Positions 10,120 through 20,503 of a stretch of 64,000 nt of DNA are shown one piece after another. Position numbers and translations under genes: made by a program. Numbering within the stretch: position 1 is the stretch's first letter; each line of letters starts with the position of its first letter. This stretch comes from Immersiella caudata (Eukaryota > Ascomycota > Sordariomycetes > Sordariales > Lasiosphaeriaceae). A model generated the notes under the pieces. That model was given only the letters and a program-made list of their open reading frames with translations, made no database searches and was not told where the DNA came from. Location of the stretch: positions 4,154,001 to 4,218,000 of the forward strand of contig JAULSU010000006.1 of NCBI GenBank assembly GCA_030512335.1, read 5' to 3'.

Positions 10120-11829
10120 GTGGTAAGGCGCAGCGCGCTTAACGGGGGCCCCAAGATTGGAATTGGACGCTTAGTCAGGCGACCGGTCCGAAGACTGTGC
10201 AATTTTCACCATTTGGATGCCCGAATCGATTCGGCACGGAAACCCGCGCCGCGCCGTACGTGTACGTCCGCTTGTCAAGGACCGCGCTGCATCCGCGTTC
10301 TCGTCATTCAACCAGCCCGCGAGCGCAAACAGACGATTCAATGTTCCTTTCTCGGGGTGTCTCTCGACGACATTCCACGGGAGCGGGACTACGGGGCCAT
10401 CTCACACACCTGGGGAGACCCGCATGGTACAAAACCGATACTTTGCCATGGACGGATTGTCTTGGTCTTGGTCACGCCAGGCTGCGGGCGGGCGATTCGA
10501 CAGCTCCGACGAAGGAAGCAGTCGCGACGCATCCGGATCGACGCAGTCTGCATTGATCAGCAGTCGGTCGCGGAAAAGAACGTCCAAGTTCCCACTATGG
10601 GAGACATCCATCGCTGTGCGAGTCGCGGGCGTCACGAACGTCGCGATGGCCCGGCCCACTTTGACAAGAGGTGCGATTTGAGGTTCAGGATCGCCGAGCA
10701 ACCCAGAGACGGGTCAGATGAAATCTCTCGCTTTCGCGGTCTCATCGAGACCATGGTCATGCTCGTCGCGGGGAGCAGCTGCGCTGATGGGCGAGACAAG
10801 GTCTGCGGCATATTATCCCTGCTCAAGGCAGCATTTCCTGAACTCGGCGTCCCCGAGGTGGATTACACTAGATCTGTTGGAGATGTCTACGGGTCCTTCA
10901 CCCGGACATTGATCGCCGCGACGGGGGACCTCTGGACGCTCGAGTTCATTCTGTTTGCCCGGCGAGACAACGCGACCCACCCTTCGTGGTTTTTTTTTAT
11001 CAACCTTCAGGACCGCCGCCTGCTTTTGAATCCTAGCCAACGTCTGGACTATACCCTGCACCGACAGCTACGTCGTCCATCATTGTAGCCTTGCAGCCCC
11101 GGAAGACTCAACCTGCGCGAGGATAAAGCTCAGCGCGGTCGCCCAAACGGGCTCGTGGATGCCCTTTTAGAGTTCGACGCAGGCGTTGGCTGCAGGTTCT
11201 ACTCTAGAGGAGGTGAAGACTCGGCCCGTGTCCAGCGCCTGTCTGAATGTGCAGCCTTGGCTGCGAGTCTCGACCGTTTTTGAATAGGAACCCTGGACCC
11301 CTTTGAGCCGCCCATGGAGGCATGGGACCAGCCCCACTTGTATGCGGTTTATTGGTTGACCAAGGATCTCGACTACCTCCGCCTACGACACGAACCGGTC
11401 GATGTCGAGCCGGTCGATGTCGAGCCTGACGCCGTTCGATCACGCGGGCGGCTAAGAGAGATGAAGAAGGCGGCCAAGAAGAAGAGAGAGGATATGAAGG
11501 CGCACGCCTGGAACCAAGACGACCCTGACAGGTCCTCGTTCGGCTACTACTCGGAGCCGTCGTTCAACAATCGTCTGCTCTTCTTCTCATCCACTGGGCA
11601 TTTTGGTCTATCTGCAGGTGATGCCCAGGTTGGAGACAACATCTACCTGCTGGAAGGAGCGAGGGAGTTTTTCATCTTGAGAGAAGGAGACATACCGGAC
11701 GAGCACATGGTGGTAGGCACAGCACAGGTTATGCTCAGAGCTAATAGTAATTGGGCGGCTCTGGATTCCAAGGATTATCTGAAGGGTCTGAGGGGGGAGC
11801 CTGAGTGGAGGGACGTCGTTTTGGTGTGA
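10120..11829 (+). pseudogene. Decayed HET-domain gene
   Basis: One reading frame holds all recognisable parts of a HET protein but is interrupted by two stops, TAG at 11086-11088 and TGA at 11279-11281. The HET core is at ~10380-10610: YGAISHTWGDP, then RIDAVCIDQQ and EKNVQVPTMGDIHR. A middle part (DKVCGILSLL...VDYTRSVGDVY) and a C-terminal part (NNRLLFFSSTGHFGLS...AQVGDNIYLLEG...HMVVGTAQV) follow in the right order. No in-frame ATG precedes the HET core; the frame opens with GTG. Several core positions are altered (for example YGAISHTWG where YEALSYTWG is usual). Inference: a non-functional incompatibility gene; splicing around the stops is possible but not evident. Confidence 0.75.
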
Positions 11830-12630
11830 AGAATTGGGTCCCACCACCGCATGCGCCCCCACGCACGTTCTCGACGCCCGGAGATGCAACCATTTCCCCA
11901 TCTCGACTCTTTTCCCTTGGGCACTCAACGCAAAACTCGGTATTTCCACGTCTTACAACTGATAGGCCGATCGCCACTCGCTGCAGTGAGTCCAGAATTA
12001 CCTGCATGACATCACTGGCTGTCGTGGGGGACAGCAAGCCAACGATGTCGTGATCACCATCCCTGCAGGACCGTTCCTCGGCCTGCGCTCGACCCGCCTG
12101 GAACGCCCAATGGTAGCGGCCCAGTCGCCATGTCGCCATTTTGGGGGCAATTCAAACAATGGCAACATTTGCAGAACCGTGGTTTCTGGGACCGTTCGAA
12201 GATGGTTTGCAGGAGTGATTGGGGGGGGGGGGGGGGGGGGGAGGGGGCCTCATGGCCGCCCAGACGGTAGCGATCGCTGGGGTTGTAATTGTTGCGGGGA
12301 AACTGGCAACTTGAAGTGTCGAGACCGGGAGTCGGAGGGGGCGGGCATCGGAGACTCAGGGGGTTAGAGCTTGAAGGAGGGGGGTTTATAAGGGCTGATG
12401 GACGGGGGAGATACCTGAATTTGTGTCCTCTGTCTTTGGTCATCTTTAATTTGCTTCGCCCTGTCAGGCGTTGAGCTTCTGAACGAGATATCCAACGGTG
12501 GTAGAATTCAGGTGGACTTTATCCACCAGCACTTCAAAGTTAAGCTTTTTTTTTTCCTCATCACATCATTGAAATTCCCGGGTCGCGTGGTCGCCCAGCA
12601 AAACGCCACCCGCGCCAACACCACACAATT
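11830..12630. other. Intergenic; promoter side of MFS gene
   Basis: No gene seen. It contains the poly-G tract at 12221-12241 and otherwise unremarkable sequence upstream of the permease start. Confidence 0.5.
12221..12241. repeat. Poly-G tract
   Basis: A run of 21 G, about 390 bp upstream of the MFS permease start; it could form G-quadruplex structure on the plus strand. Confidence 0.9.
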
Positions 12631-14251
12631 ATGACCGCCGAGCCCACAGCCATGCAAGAGGCGCCGCCACCATTGCTTGACGGAGATGCCAAGGTCCATG
12701 TGGACAAAGATAAGTCCGATCCGGCATCTGGGTCTACCTCGGATGTCGACGATGACTTCTCTACCGTCAACGAGAAGAGCTTGTTGCGCAAGCTGGACTG
12801 GCGGCTGTTGCCGGCTGTAGGCATCTTGTATTTGCTTTCGTTTCTGGACCGCAGCAATGTTGGCAATGCGCGCATCGAGGGGCTGGCGACGGATTTGCAC
12901 ATGACGGGGAATCAGTACCTGACTGGGTTGACTCTGTATTTTGTGGGCTATGTCATTTTTGAGGTAAGTTTCATGACAGATTTCGAGATAAAGGAAGGGG
13001 CTGATAAACTGGAGTAGATCCCCTGCAATATCATCCTCAAGAGGACTACGCCTCGGTTCTGGCTGCCGACGCTGACGGTACTGTGGGGTATCGTGGCGAC
13101 GCTGATGGGTATAGTTCAGAATCTGGCTGGCTTCTTTGTGGCGCGCTTCTTCCTCGGTGTGACCGAGTCAGGGCTGTTCCCAGGTGTGGTCTACTACTTT
13201 TCCATGTGGTATAAGCGGAGGGAAAGGCAGTTCCGCATCTCGCTGTTCTTCAGTGCCGCAGCGTTGGCCGGATCGTTTGGCGGTATTCTGGCATATGTAA
13301 GTCAGGGGTTCAGGGGTAGTGCCACAAACGCGAAGCTGACTCCTTCAGGGCATCGGCTTTATGCGAGGTATCGTCTGGGAAAACGGCTGGCGCTGGATCT
13401 TCATTCTCGAAGGCATCGCCACCGTCGTCGTCGCCATTTTCGCCTACTGGTTCATCTACAACTACCCTGACACCGCCGAATTCCTCACCGACAAGGAGCG
13501 CAAATTCATCCACGCGCGTCTCTCCTCGGACAGCGACGCCACTCACGACGAGCGCTTCTCCTGGGCCAACGTGCGCCGCGCCCTCCGCGATCCCAAGTGC
13601 TGGCTCTACGGTCTAGGCTTCCACACCACCTCCCTCCCCCTCTACACCTTCTCCCTCTTCCTCCCGACCATCATCAACGCCCTCGGCTACCCCCCCGCCA
13701 TTTCTCAGTTGCTGACCGTCCCGCCCTACGCCTTCGCCTTCATCACCACCCTCACCGTCGCTACTGTGTCTGAGCGCCTCAACCAGCGCGCCCTCTTCAT
13801 CATCGCCTCCTCCCTCTTCGCCACCATCGGCTACGCCATCCTCCTCTCCAACAAAGACCCCATCGGCCGTCCCGGCGTCTCTTACGCAGGCACTTTCTTC
13901 GCCGCCGGCGGAATCTTCCCCGCTACCGCCCTCTCCCTCTCCTGGCCGGCTATCAACGTCTCGGGCCAGACTAAGCGCGCCGTAGCCAACGGTATGCAAA
14001 TTTCGATTGGTAATCTTGGTGCCGTGCTGGGGACGCAGTTGTACCGCTCGGGGGATGGACCAAGGTTCATTGTGGGGCATAGCTTTGCGATGGCGTATCT
14101 GGTGGGGAATGCGTTGGTTAGTTCGGTTTTGTATGTGGTGCTGAAGAGGGAGAATACGAAGAGGGAAAGGTTGGGGGCGGAGGTGAAGGAGGTGGGGGGG
14201 TTGACGGATTGGGAGGGGGATGATGATGTTAGGTGGAGGTTTCAGTATTAG
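12631..14251 (+). CDS. MFS permease, anion:cation symporter (Dal5/Tna1-like) family
   Basis: Exons 12631-12963, 13018-13296 and 13349-14251 are separated by introns of 54 and 52 nt with good branch points (CTGAT, CTGAC). The product is ~504 residues. The family signature after TM1 is clear (LSFLDRSNVGNARIEGL). The TM4-5 region (GVTESGLFPGVVYYFSMWYKRRERQFRISLF) and the GWRWIFILEGI motif are typical of the ACS family, which imports organic anions such as allantoate, nicotinate or vitamins with protons. Twelve helices fit. Substrate cannot be read from sequence. A second ACS permease lies at 20504-22194. Confidence 0.9.
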
Positions 14252-14931
14252 CTGGAGGGGGTCTGTGGAGGGTCGGATGGTAAGGGCGTATGAAAGGGAA
14301 GAAAGAAGGAACGCAAGAAAGGAAGGGAAATGAAGGAGACAGGAGAAGCAAAAGGGGCCGTTCTCCTCACGCGTGGATGATAGTTGGCGTTCGATTTCAC
14401 GTCGGTTTGTTGGTATCCACAGTGCTTGTTGTTGACTGTTGTTTCGGGCATTGTTCCTAGCGGAAAAGAACTAGGCTTCGCAAAAAGCTGGAGGGGGGCT
14501 ACGCCCGACACCACCCACCGCCAACAAAGAACTACTAAACACCAATGAGGGAAGGATTGCGACTGGAGACTTATTTCTAGCCCCTTAATAAGGCCCAGCA
14601 GAGGGAAGTGACAATATCCAACACAGGGTACCATATTGGGAGCGGGACAGGGGTATCCTGCTTTGATGCCATGGTATTGAGTGGTTAGGGGCTCGATGTC
14701 TCAAGCGTGGTTATATCTCGTCGTCCCCCCGATTCGGAGTTGGATAGCTCTGGGACATTTGTGATGCCAGCTTGAATAGAGCTTTAGAGGGTCGCCAGGC
14801 TGGCTAGCCTGGGAGGGTACAGATATCGATGGAATAGACTCGCTGGCTTCACTCTGCCGTTATGGCCATGCATCTCATCCCGTTCCAGTGATCTGTCAAA
14901 CTTGCACAGCAACCGACTCCTTAAGGACAAG
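14252..14931. other. Intergenic, no gene seen
   Basis: The 3' flank of the MFS gene and the 5' flank of the decayed secreted-protein locus. No convincing frame or motif. Confidence 0.5.
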
Positions 14932-15314
14932 ATGAATTCAAACCTCCTTATCATCATTCTTGCCCGGCTTCTGAGCACGGCGATGGTGGCTGCCCTGGTC
15001 ACCCCAAGGGTCAAAATTTTCATGCAACCGAGGGGCAGAATGCTGTTCGCCGACAAGCATGCCGATATTCCGAACGGAATCAAGGCCCTCGGCGATTCTT
15101 TCAGCCCCGGCTGCAACTCTCACGCCTTGGACGCAGTCACCAAAAGGGACCTCTAATCGCAGGCTCTCATCGCCTCAAAAGGGAACCTCTGTTCCCTCGC
15201 CACCTCCGCCCTCTTCGGTAATCGGAACTACTTCTAGCTCAATGGTGCTAAATCCGACCTCGAAACTCCCATCCACTTCTTCCATCCCCCCAAAACCAAG
15301 CAGCACAAGCACCC

Positions 15315-15345
<31 letters not shown>

Positions 15346-15720
15346 AAGAAACCGACTACATCATCGCCTCCACCTCCTCCGGCCCCCTCCAACCACACCA
15401 TCCAACGAGATCATCCCCCAACCACCACGACCAGAAGCCCCCCGTGCACTTACCATCCAATAAGTTACCTGGTGGAACGAATGGGGCTGGGCCCGCTACT
15501 GCGTTAACGCCATAGCCCGCGGCTCTCGTCCTATTCAAAACTACAGAAACCCCACTGACACCCTACGGCACTGGCGCAAGATCTTGTATCGCATGTCTAG
15601 TTTTCCCTTTCTATTTTTCTCGATTCTAACAAAAGCAGGTATATCGGAGAGAAAAGCCGAGGTCACGGACCAGGGTTGCTGGGAAGAGGCGCCGAGGGTG
15701 TACTTGAGTGATGTGAGTGT
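14932..15720 (+). pseudogene. Decayed small secreted protein gene
   Basis: An ATG at 14932 opens a signal-peptide-like start (MNSNLLIIILARLLSTAMVA) followed by ~75 readable codons with a Cys (SPGCNSHALDAVTKRDL). After the stop at ~15155 the same frame continues with protein-like text (ALIASKGNLCSLATSALFGN, then NGAKSDLETPIHFF) interrupted by a second stop, then a C24-A12 homopolymer. Beyond it, DYIIASTSSGPL and, in another frame, NEWGWARYCVNAIARGSRPI look coding again. The simplest reading is a ~200-residue secreted protein broken by two stops and indels. I do not recognise the family. Chance is possible, but the signal peptide and ordered fragments argue for a relic. Confidence 0.4.
15312..15347. 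repeat. C24-A12 homopolymer pair
   Basis: 24 C followed directly by 12 A, inside the decayed secreted-protein locus; a likely site of slippage and frame loss. Confidence 0.9.
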
Positions 15721-16509
15721 GTATATTTGGGAAAAGAGGTTTTCCTACAATCTTCATCCGGAGATTTCGAATGAGTGGAGGCGGGCTCGGGGCCGGTTTG
15801 TGATGTTGATGATCGGAAGTAGATCTATGAGAGGAGTCGGACTGTTTGAAAGTAATATCAGGAAGGTCAAAAAGAGAAAATAATACGAGATGTTGACCTG
15901 ACGCGGACCAATCCTAACCCGTCTCACGCGTCTCACGCCGATCAACTGGAACACATCCCGACCGCCCTTGCGGCTGTGGAATGCTGCGTCTTCTCCCTTC
16001 CCCGGATTCCAGCCTCCGCGGTCTTGGCGCCAGGAACAGGATATTATCCAGCCCCTAAAAATAGCAACCGACAAAACCACTGGAATGGGATGCAACCACT
16101 GAACGACGAAAGCGACACCCGAACGGGTCTCCGGGCTGAAACTCTCCGCTTCGTCCCTGGAAAAAAAGTGGCAAATGTCTTCCCCGCTGGGGTCATGACT
16201 GCGAGATTGTCTGGTGCGACGAAAAAATTAAAAAAATTACTTTGCTGCGCTCCCACCTCGATCAGGACTCGCTACCGGGACCTCACCCCTGAGCTTTGTA
16301 TAGCCACATCCGCAAAACGCCTCTTCGTATTTCTACGTATTACTCGATATGACGCTGCTACCCTCCAGATATCCCCGAAAACATCAGCACCTTTTGTAAT
16401 CCGGCTATAAATGCCAGATATCCAGACCCCCTCTTCGCCAAACATCACCATCCAACCCCCTCCACCCTTAACCCTTCCTAGACCCGCAACTCCGATCAAA
16501 CTCGCCGAA
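15721..16509. other. Intergenic; promoter side of Cys-rich protein
   Basis: No gene seen. The last ~100 bp before 16510 is C-rich and pyrimidine-biased, as often found just upstream of fungal start codons. Confidence 0.5.
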
Positions 16510-17123
16510 ATGCACCTCCCCCTCCTACTCGCCTCCCTCCTCGGCGCCACCGCCCTGGCCGCCGACGACTACCGCCCCTGCGGCTTCAAAATCGCCCCCT
16601 GCCCAACATCCTACATCTGCGAAAAACTCGACCCCCTCTGCGACCGCGGCGAAAACTGCGCCGGCCGCTGCATCCCCGCCGCCAAACCCACCATCCCGAC
16701 CAAACCGCGGCCCACATCCACCAAGCGTACATCCCCTACCAAACCGACGCGCACACCGCGTCCGACGTATCAATCATGCGGCGGCATGCGCATTGAGCAG
16801 GTGGGATGTCCCAAGGGGTACATCTGCGTGGATGATCCGCGGGTGAAGGGGTGTGGTATGGCTTGTGATCGGCCGGGGATATGTGTGCAGCCCGAGTTTT
16901 GCGGGGGGTTTGCGGGGTTTGCGTGTAAGGATGAGGGGAAGATTTGTGTGGATGATCCGAGGGATGATTGTGATCCTTTGAATGGGGGGTGAGTACTCTT
17001 TCTTTGTGTCTAAGTGGTGGGGTGGGGTGCTTTGATTTCGGGGTCCCTTCATGTTGCTTCGTTTGAGGGTTGAGCTAACAATGAACTGTTTCCAGGGCTG
17101 ATTGTGGGGGTATTTGTGTTTGA
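16510..17123 (+). CDS. Cys-rich secreted protein with three repeated modules
   Basis: Exon 1 is 16510-16988, the intron is 107 nt (16989-17095, GTGAGT...GCTAAC...TTTCCAG) and exon 2 is 17096-17123, giving 168 residues. The start was chosen at the ATG that opens a signal peptide (MHLPLLLASLLGATALAA). The mature protein is three modules of ~35-40 residues, each starting with a CG or CGG step, then a CPxxYIC or KICVDDP-type core and a closing Cys-Gly-x-Cys turn: CGFKIAPCPTSYICE, CGGMRIEQVGCPKGYICVDD and CGGFAGFACKDEGKICVDD. A Thr/Pro/Lys linker (KPTRTPRPT type) separates module 1 from 2. The second exon supplies the last Cys pair (ADCGGICV). Likely a disulphide-rich extracellular protein; function unknown. 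Confidence 0.8.
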
Positions 17124-18192
17124 TCGGGTGTCGATCCAGGGGAGTTGTTTTTGCGGGGGTTTATGGGATGGGATAAAAGTTTGGTTATTTGTAGGAGATG
17201 TCGTGGCAGAATCCAAATTGTTCCATCATCAATGAACCGTCATGGGCATCGTGCTTAAGGTAAAAGTCACTGATCTCAAGCCATGCGTGTTGCCCACGAA
17301 CTGTGGTAGCCGCGAGCCCTCAAATTCCGTAGACACACCGCTGACGAAGGGTTCATGGTTTTGAAAAAGTTTTCCCATGAGTTTGGCAGCATTGAACTGC
17401 CTCGTCATCTCGGGATGCCAGACAGTCCGATGCGCTCTGAAAAGGGATAGGGTGATGATGGCTCCACATCTGAAAAGGGGCATCCACAAGCCAGCCCACA
17501 ACCCCTCCATTGTGCACCCACCCTCAATGAATTCTCTCTTCCCCATCGAAACATGTCCGCACGTCGCTTTGACTGAGTGGTTAAAGCGTCGCCCTGCTGC
17601 CTCCGCAGATCAGGCAGTCCCTTCGGGGTCACCGGTTCGAATCCTGCAGGCGACGACATCGTCACTTCCCTCAAGTGCCCCCTTTTCCATTTCCACTCCG
17701 AATGTTGGGACACCGGGGCTTCTTTTGCTTTTTGTGGGCAGGTATGCGGTACAATTCGTAGTTTACCATGTGCGGACCTGTCCCAGCCGGAGAGATAGAG
17801 CACAGGGTGAGGGATGTTGTCGGGTTCCGCTGGGGAGGAACTTGAAACCCTTTTAGTCCTCGCGAAGCTACACGGAGCTACCGCATGGAAGTCAGGGAGA
17901 AATCAACAGATTTACCAGCACAACTATTTTCGTTTTGCAGTTTCCAAGTTTGCAAGTAAATGTGCCGACCCCCTATTTTGAACCTTCATATGCCTCAAAT
18001 GTCACCAAAAATGCATCCATCCAAGTCATTAGAACTTAGGCTTTACAAAACACTAAAGACAAGAAAAAGCTCCTGTTCTAACTCCGTGCTATGCTGCCAG
18101 CTCAATGCAGTAGTCCCAAGTTGTTGCCCTCTAGTCCCATCCCACCGAAATGCAGTTATTCCTTCCAAATTACCCTGAACAAAACACCACCC
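17124..18192. other. Convergent intergenic with a tRNA-like sequence
   Basis: 3' flanks of two convergent genes. Apart from the tRNA-like element at 17563-17655, nothing is recognisable. Confidence 0.5.
17563..17655 (+). tRNA. tRNA-Ser-like sequence, probably degenerate
   Basis: The 93-nt stretch has a 7-bp acceptor stem (GTCGCTT with AGGCGAC), a G at the discriminator position as in tRNA-Ser, a GAGTGGTTAA D-loop, a hairpin where the long variable arm should be (TCCC-TTC-GGGG) and a TTCGAAT T-loop. Against function: the D-stem has an A-C mismatch, only three of five T-stem pairs form, and no 5-bp stem with a 7-nt loop with U33 can be drawn for the anticodon arm, even allowing a short intron. 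No anticodon can be assigned. Probably a tRNA-Ser pseudogene; an unusual intron-bearing tRNA remains possible. Confidence 0.4.
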
Positions 18193-19445
18193 TCAATACA
18201 TTGACCCACCCTGCTGCCTCCCCATCCTCTCATTCCGCATCGGCGACAGCCCCGGACTCGTATTCCAAGCCTGCCTCCCCAGTCCTTGCCCAGGAACCTC
18301 ATAAACCTGATTCCCTCGCGCATCCAACCCCCTCTGCTGCACCCCCGCCCCATCCAGCTCACTCGCCCTAAACAAATAATCCAACCCCCCTCCCGTTACA
18401 CCCGCAGTCGGCGCACTCCCTCTCCTCTGCCCCTGTGTCAACAACGCACTATCATACATCCCCTTCAACCTCTCAAACTCCGCCTCTTGCATCCCCGTCC
18501 CGCCCGCGCTGGCAGGTAACATCGCCGGACTCGCCGCGAGCATATGCTTCGGCGTCCCGTGCCCACTCGGACTGGGACTCCCCAGCGGGGACTTTCCTAT
18601 CATTCCCATTCCACGCAGGTTATGCAACTCAGCCGAGTGTCTATCCAGTAGCGGCTGGGAATCAGCAAGGGAGGATTTTAGCTTTTGGATGCGGCGGAGG
18701 AGGTAGAAGGTTGCGCCTAAGGCGAGGAAGAGGACGGCGCCGAGGGCGGCTCCGAGGCCGGCGAGGGTGCGGGTGTTGGATGGGGAGGAAGAGGCGGAGG
18801 CGGTTACGGTTGTGGTGAGGGCGGAGGAGACGACGGTAGGGGGTTCGATGGCCCAGGGGGTGCCGCAGCAGGTTAGGTTGTTGCGGCCGCTGGGAGACAC
18901 GCAAAAAGTGTTAGAGGGGATAGATTGAGAATAAGAGGAAAGGGACTCAGGGGAGGAGGAGAGGGAGGAGAGGGGGGACGGGGGGGGGGGGGACGTACCA
19001 GCAGTAGGTGCCGTCAGTGCAGGAGGTCATTTCGGCGAAGCCATTTGGGTTTCCACCGGCCTAGAAGGTGGTTAGTTGATGTTGGGAGAGCCGAAATGGG
19101 AAACGGGGCCAGTACGTTTGGCTTATCGCAAACCTTGACACAATGTGGATTGTTAAACGTCTTGTCGGTGCAGTATCCTCTCCGTACGATGCCATTGTTC
19201 AGACAAAGACCGGTTGCCGTGCAGAGATCTCGAGAGTCCTCATTGCCCTGGAGTTGACAACAGCTCGACTGGATGCCCGACTGCGTGATGCCGAGGTTAT
19301 TGCATGGAACAACGGTGTCGTTTGGCGCTAGGGACCCGTCGGGGGCGTAACATTGCACCTCGGCCGAGTGGTCGGCCCATGACGTCTGTGGCAAGGTCGC
19401 GAGAAGGACGCTTGTCGTCGCGCTGAGACAGAGTGCGATGCGCAT
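18193..19445 (-). CDS. Cys-rich single-pass membrane protein (surface sensor-like)
   Basis: Three exons, 19445-19116, 19060-18999 and 18889-18193, with introns of 55 nt (CTAAC branch, CTTCTAG) and 109 nt (contains a long C run). The product is ~362 residues. Order: signal peptide (MRIALCLSATTSVLLATLP), an ectodomain with about 16 Cys (CYAPDG, SSCCQL, DLCTATGLCLNNG, GYCTD, CVKVCD, GTYCC, LTCCGT), a short Ser/Thr stalk, one membrane helix (LAGLGAALGAVLFLALGATFYLL) with Arg just inside, then a disordered ~180-residue cytoplasmic tail. Similar architecture is common in ascomycete surface proteins of unknown ligand. Start chosen at the ATG opening the signal peptide. Confidence 0.78.
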
Positions 19446-20503
19446 GCTTGGCGCTGTGGTCCAGTTTGAGGACGAACCAAGGTGTTGAAGCCGATGGATC
19501 GATAGGCGCTTCTTTTTACAGCCGCACGGGGGAAAGCTCCAGTTTTTTTTTTCCAAGGAAAAGAAAAATATTGAGTGAAACCCCCTTCTTCAAAAGTGGA
19601 AGAAAAACAGAAAACAAAACGTGGATTGGCAACGTCCCAAGCACTCATTGGCATCAACGACAAGACATCACTGCCCCGAATGATAATATCCAGTCATTCC
19701 CGACCAATCAAGGAGCCTCGTCTGTCATTTGTGAGCGGCTTACTCAAGCTCACAGGTCAAGCTTCCGGCAACAGTCAGCTTACCTTCTAAAATAAGACAG
19801 CAGCCGACAGCGACGCGTCTTTGACGATGTGATGCAAAAATCTTCAGATAAATCTAAAAACCAAGAAAAGTGACGCGGATGTTCCCGTGAGGATGGACAA
19901 GAGATCTTAGATACCCTCTGTTGCGTTACCCCTGTGGTGTTAGTGCTCCTGTCTCATCGCGATCGCGGCCGTGCCACGCCCCGAAAGAGACAACGGCTGC
20001 TGTGCGATGGTGGGAATCTTGACTGCTGTCATCACTGTCTCATTAGCAAGACTCAGCGTGTGGCAACCAGCTGAACTCGACACGACACACCAAAACCGGA
20101 ATAGCCCATCCTCCCGGGCCGCTGGCAGACAGGATTGCGAGGGCATTGAAGGAGATCTTGGCATCCAGTCACATGTATATCACATGACCCTTCCCCTTCC
20201 CTCGCGTCCCGACTTTGCGAGAGTCGCGTGCTGTCGACATCCGACCCGGATGGAGGACGCCCATTCCAGTTCACCGCCACCATGAAAATCTCTAATGTCC
20301 CCATGTCCCCACCCCAGCGATCACGCACCGCACGCCCAAGCCCGCGTTCACAGCAAGATAGAATGCATGCAACAAAAAAAGACATCAATTTTCCACCCAT
20401 GGAGTATGTTCAACTCGTTATGGTATAGCATACGATATATAAACAGGAAACTCGCGCCCCTCGCGCTCCCATCATGCTCCCGCTCTCATGCATGATTGAT
20501 CAA
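19446..20503. other. Intergenic, no gene seen
   Basis: The 5' flank of the Cys-rich membrane protein and the 3' flank of the second permease. No convincing frame. Confidence 0.5.

Noticed and set aside
13613..14080. Acidic Gly/Glu-rich minus frame opposite the MFS gene
   Set aside because: Shadow of the permease coding strand.
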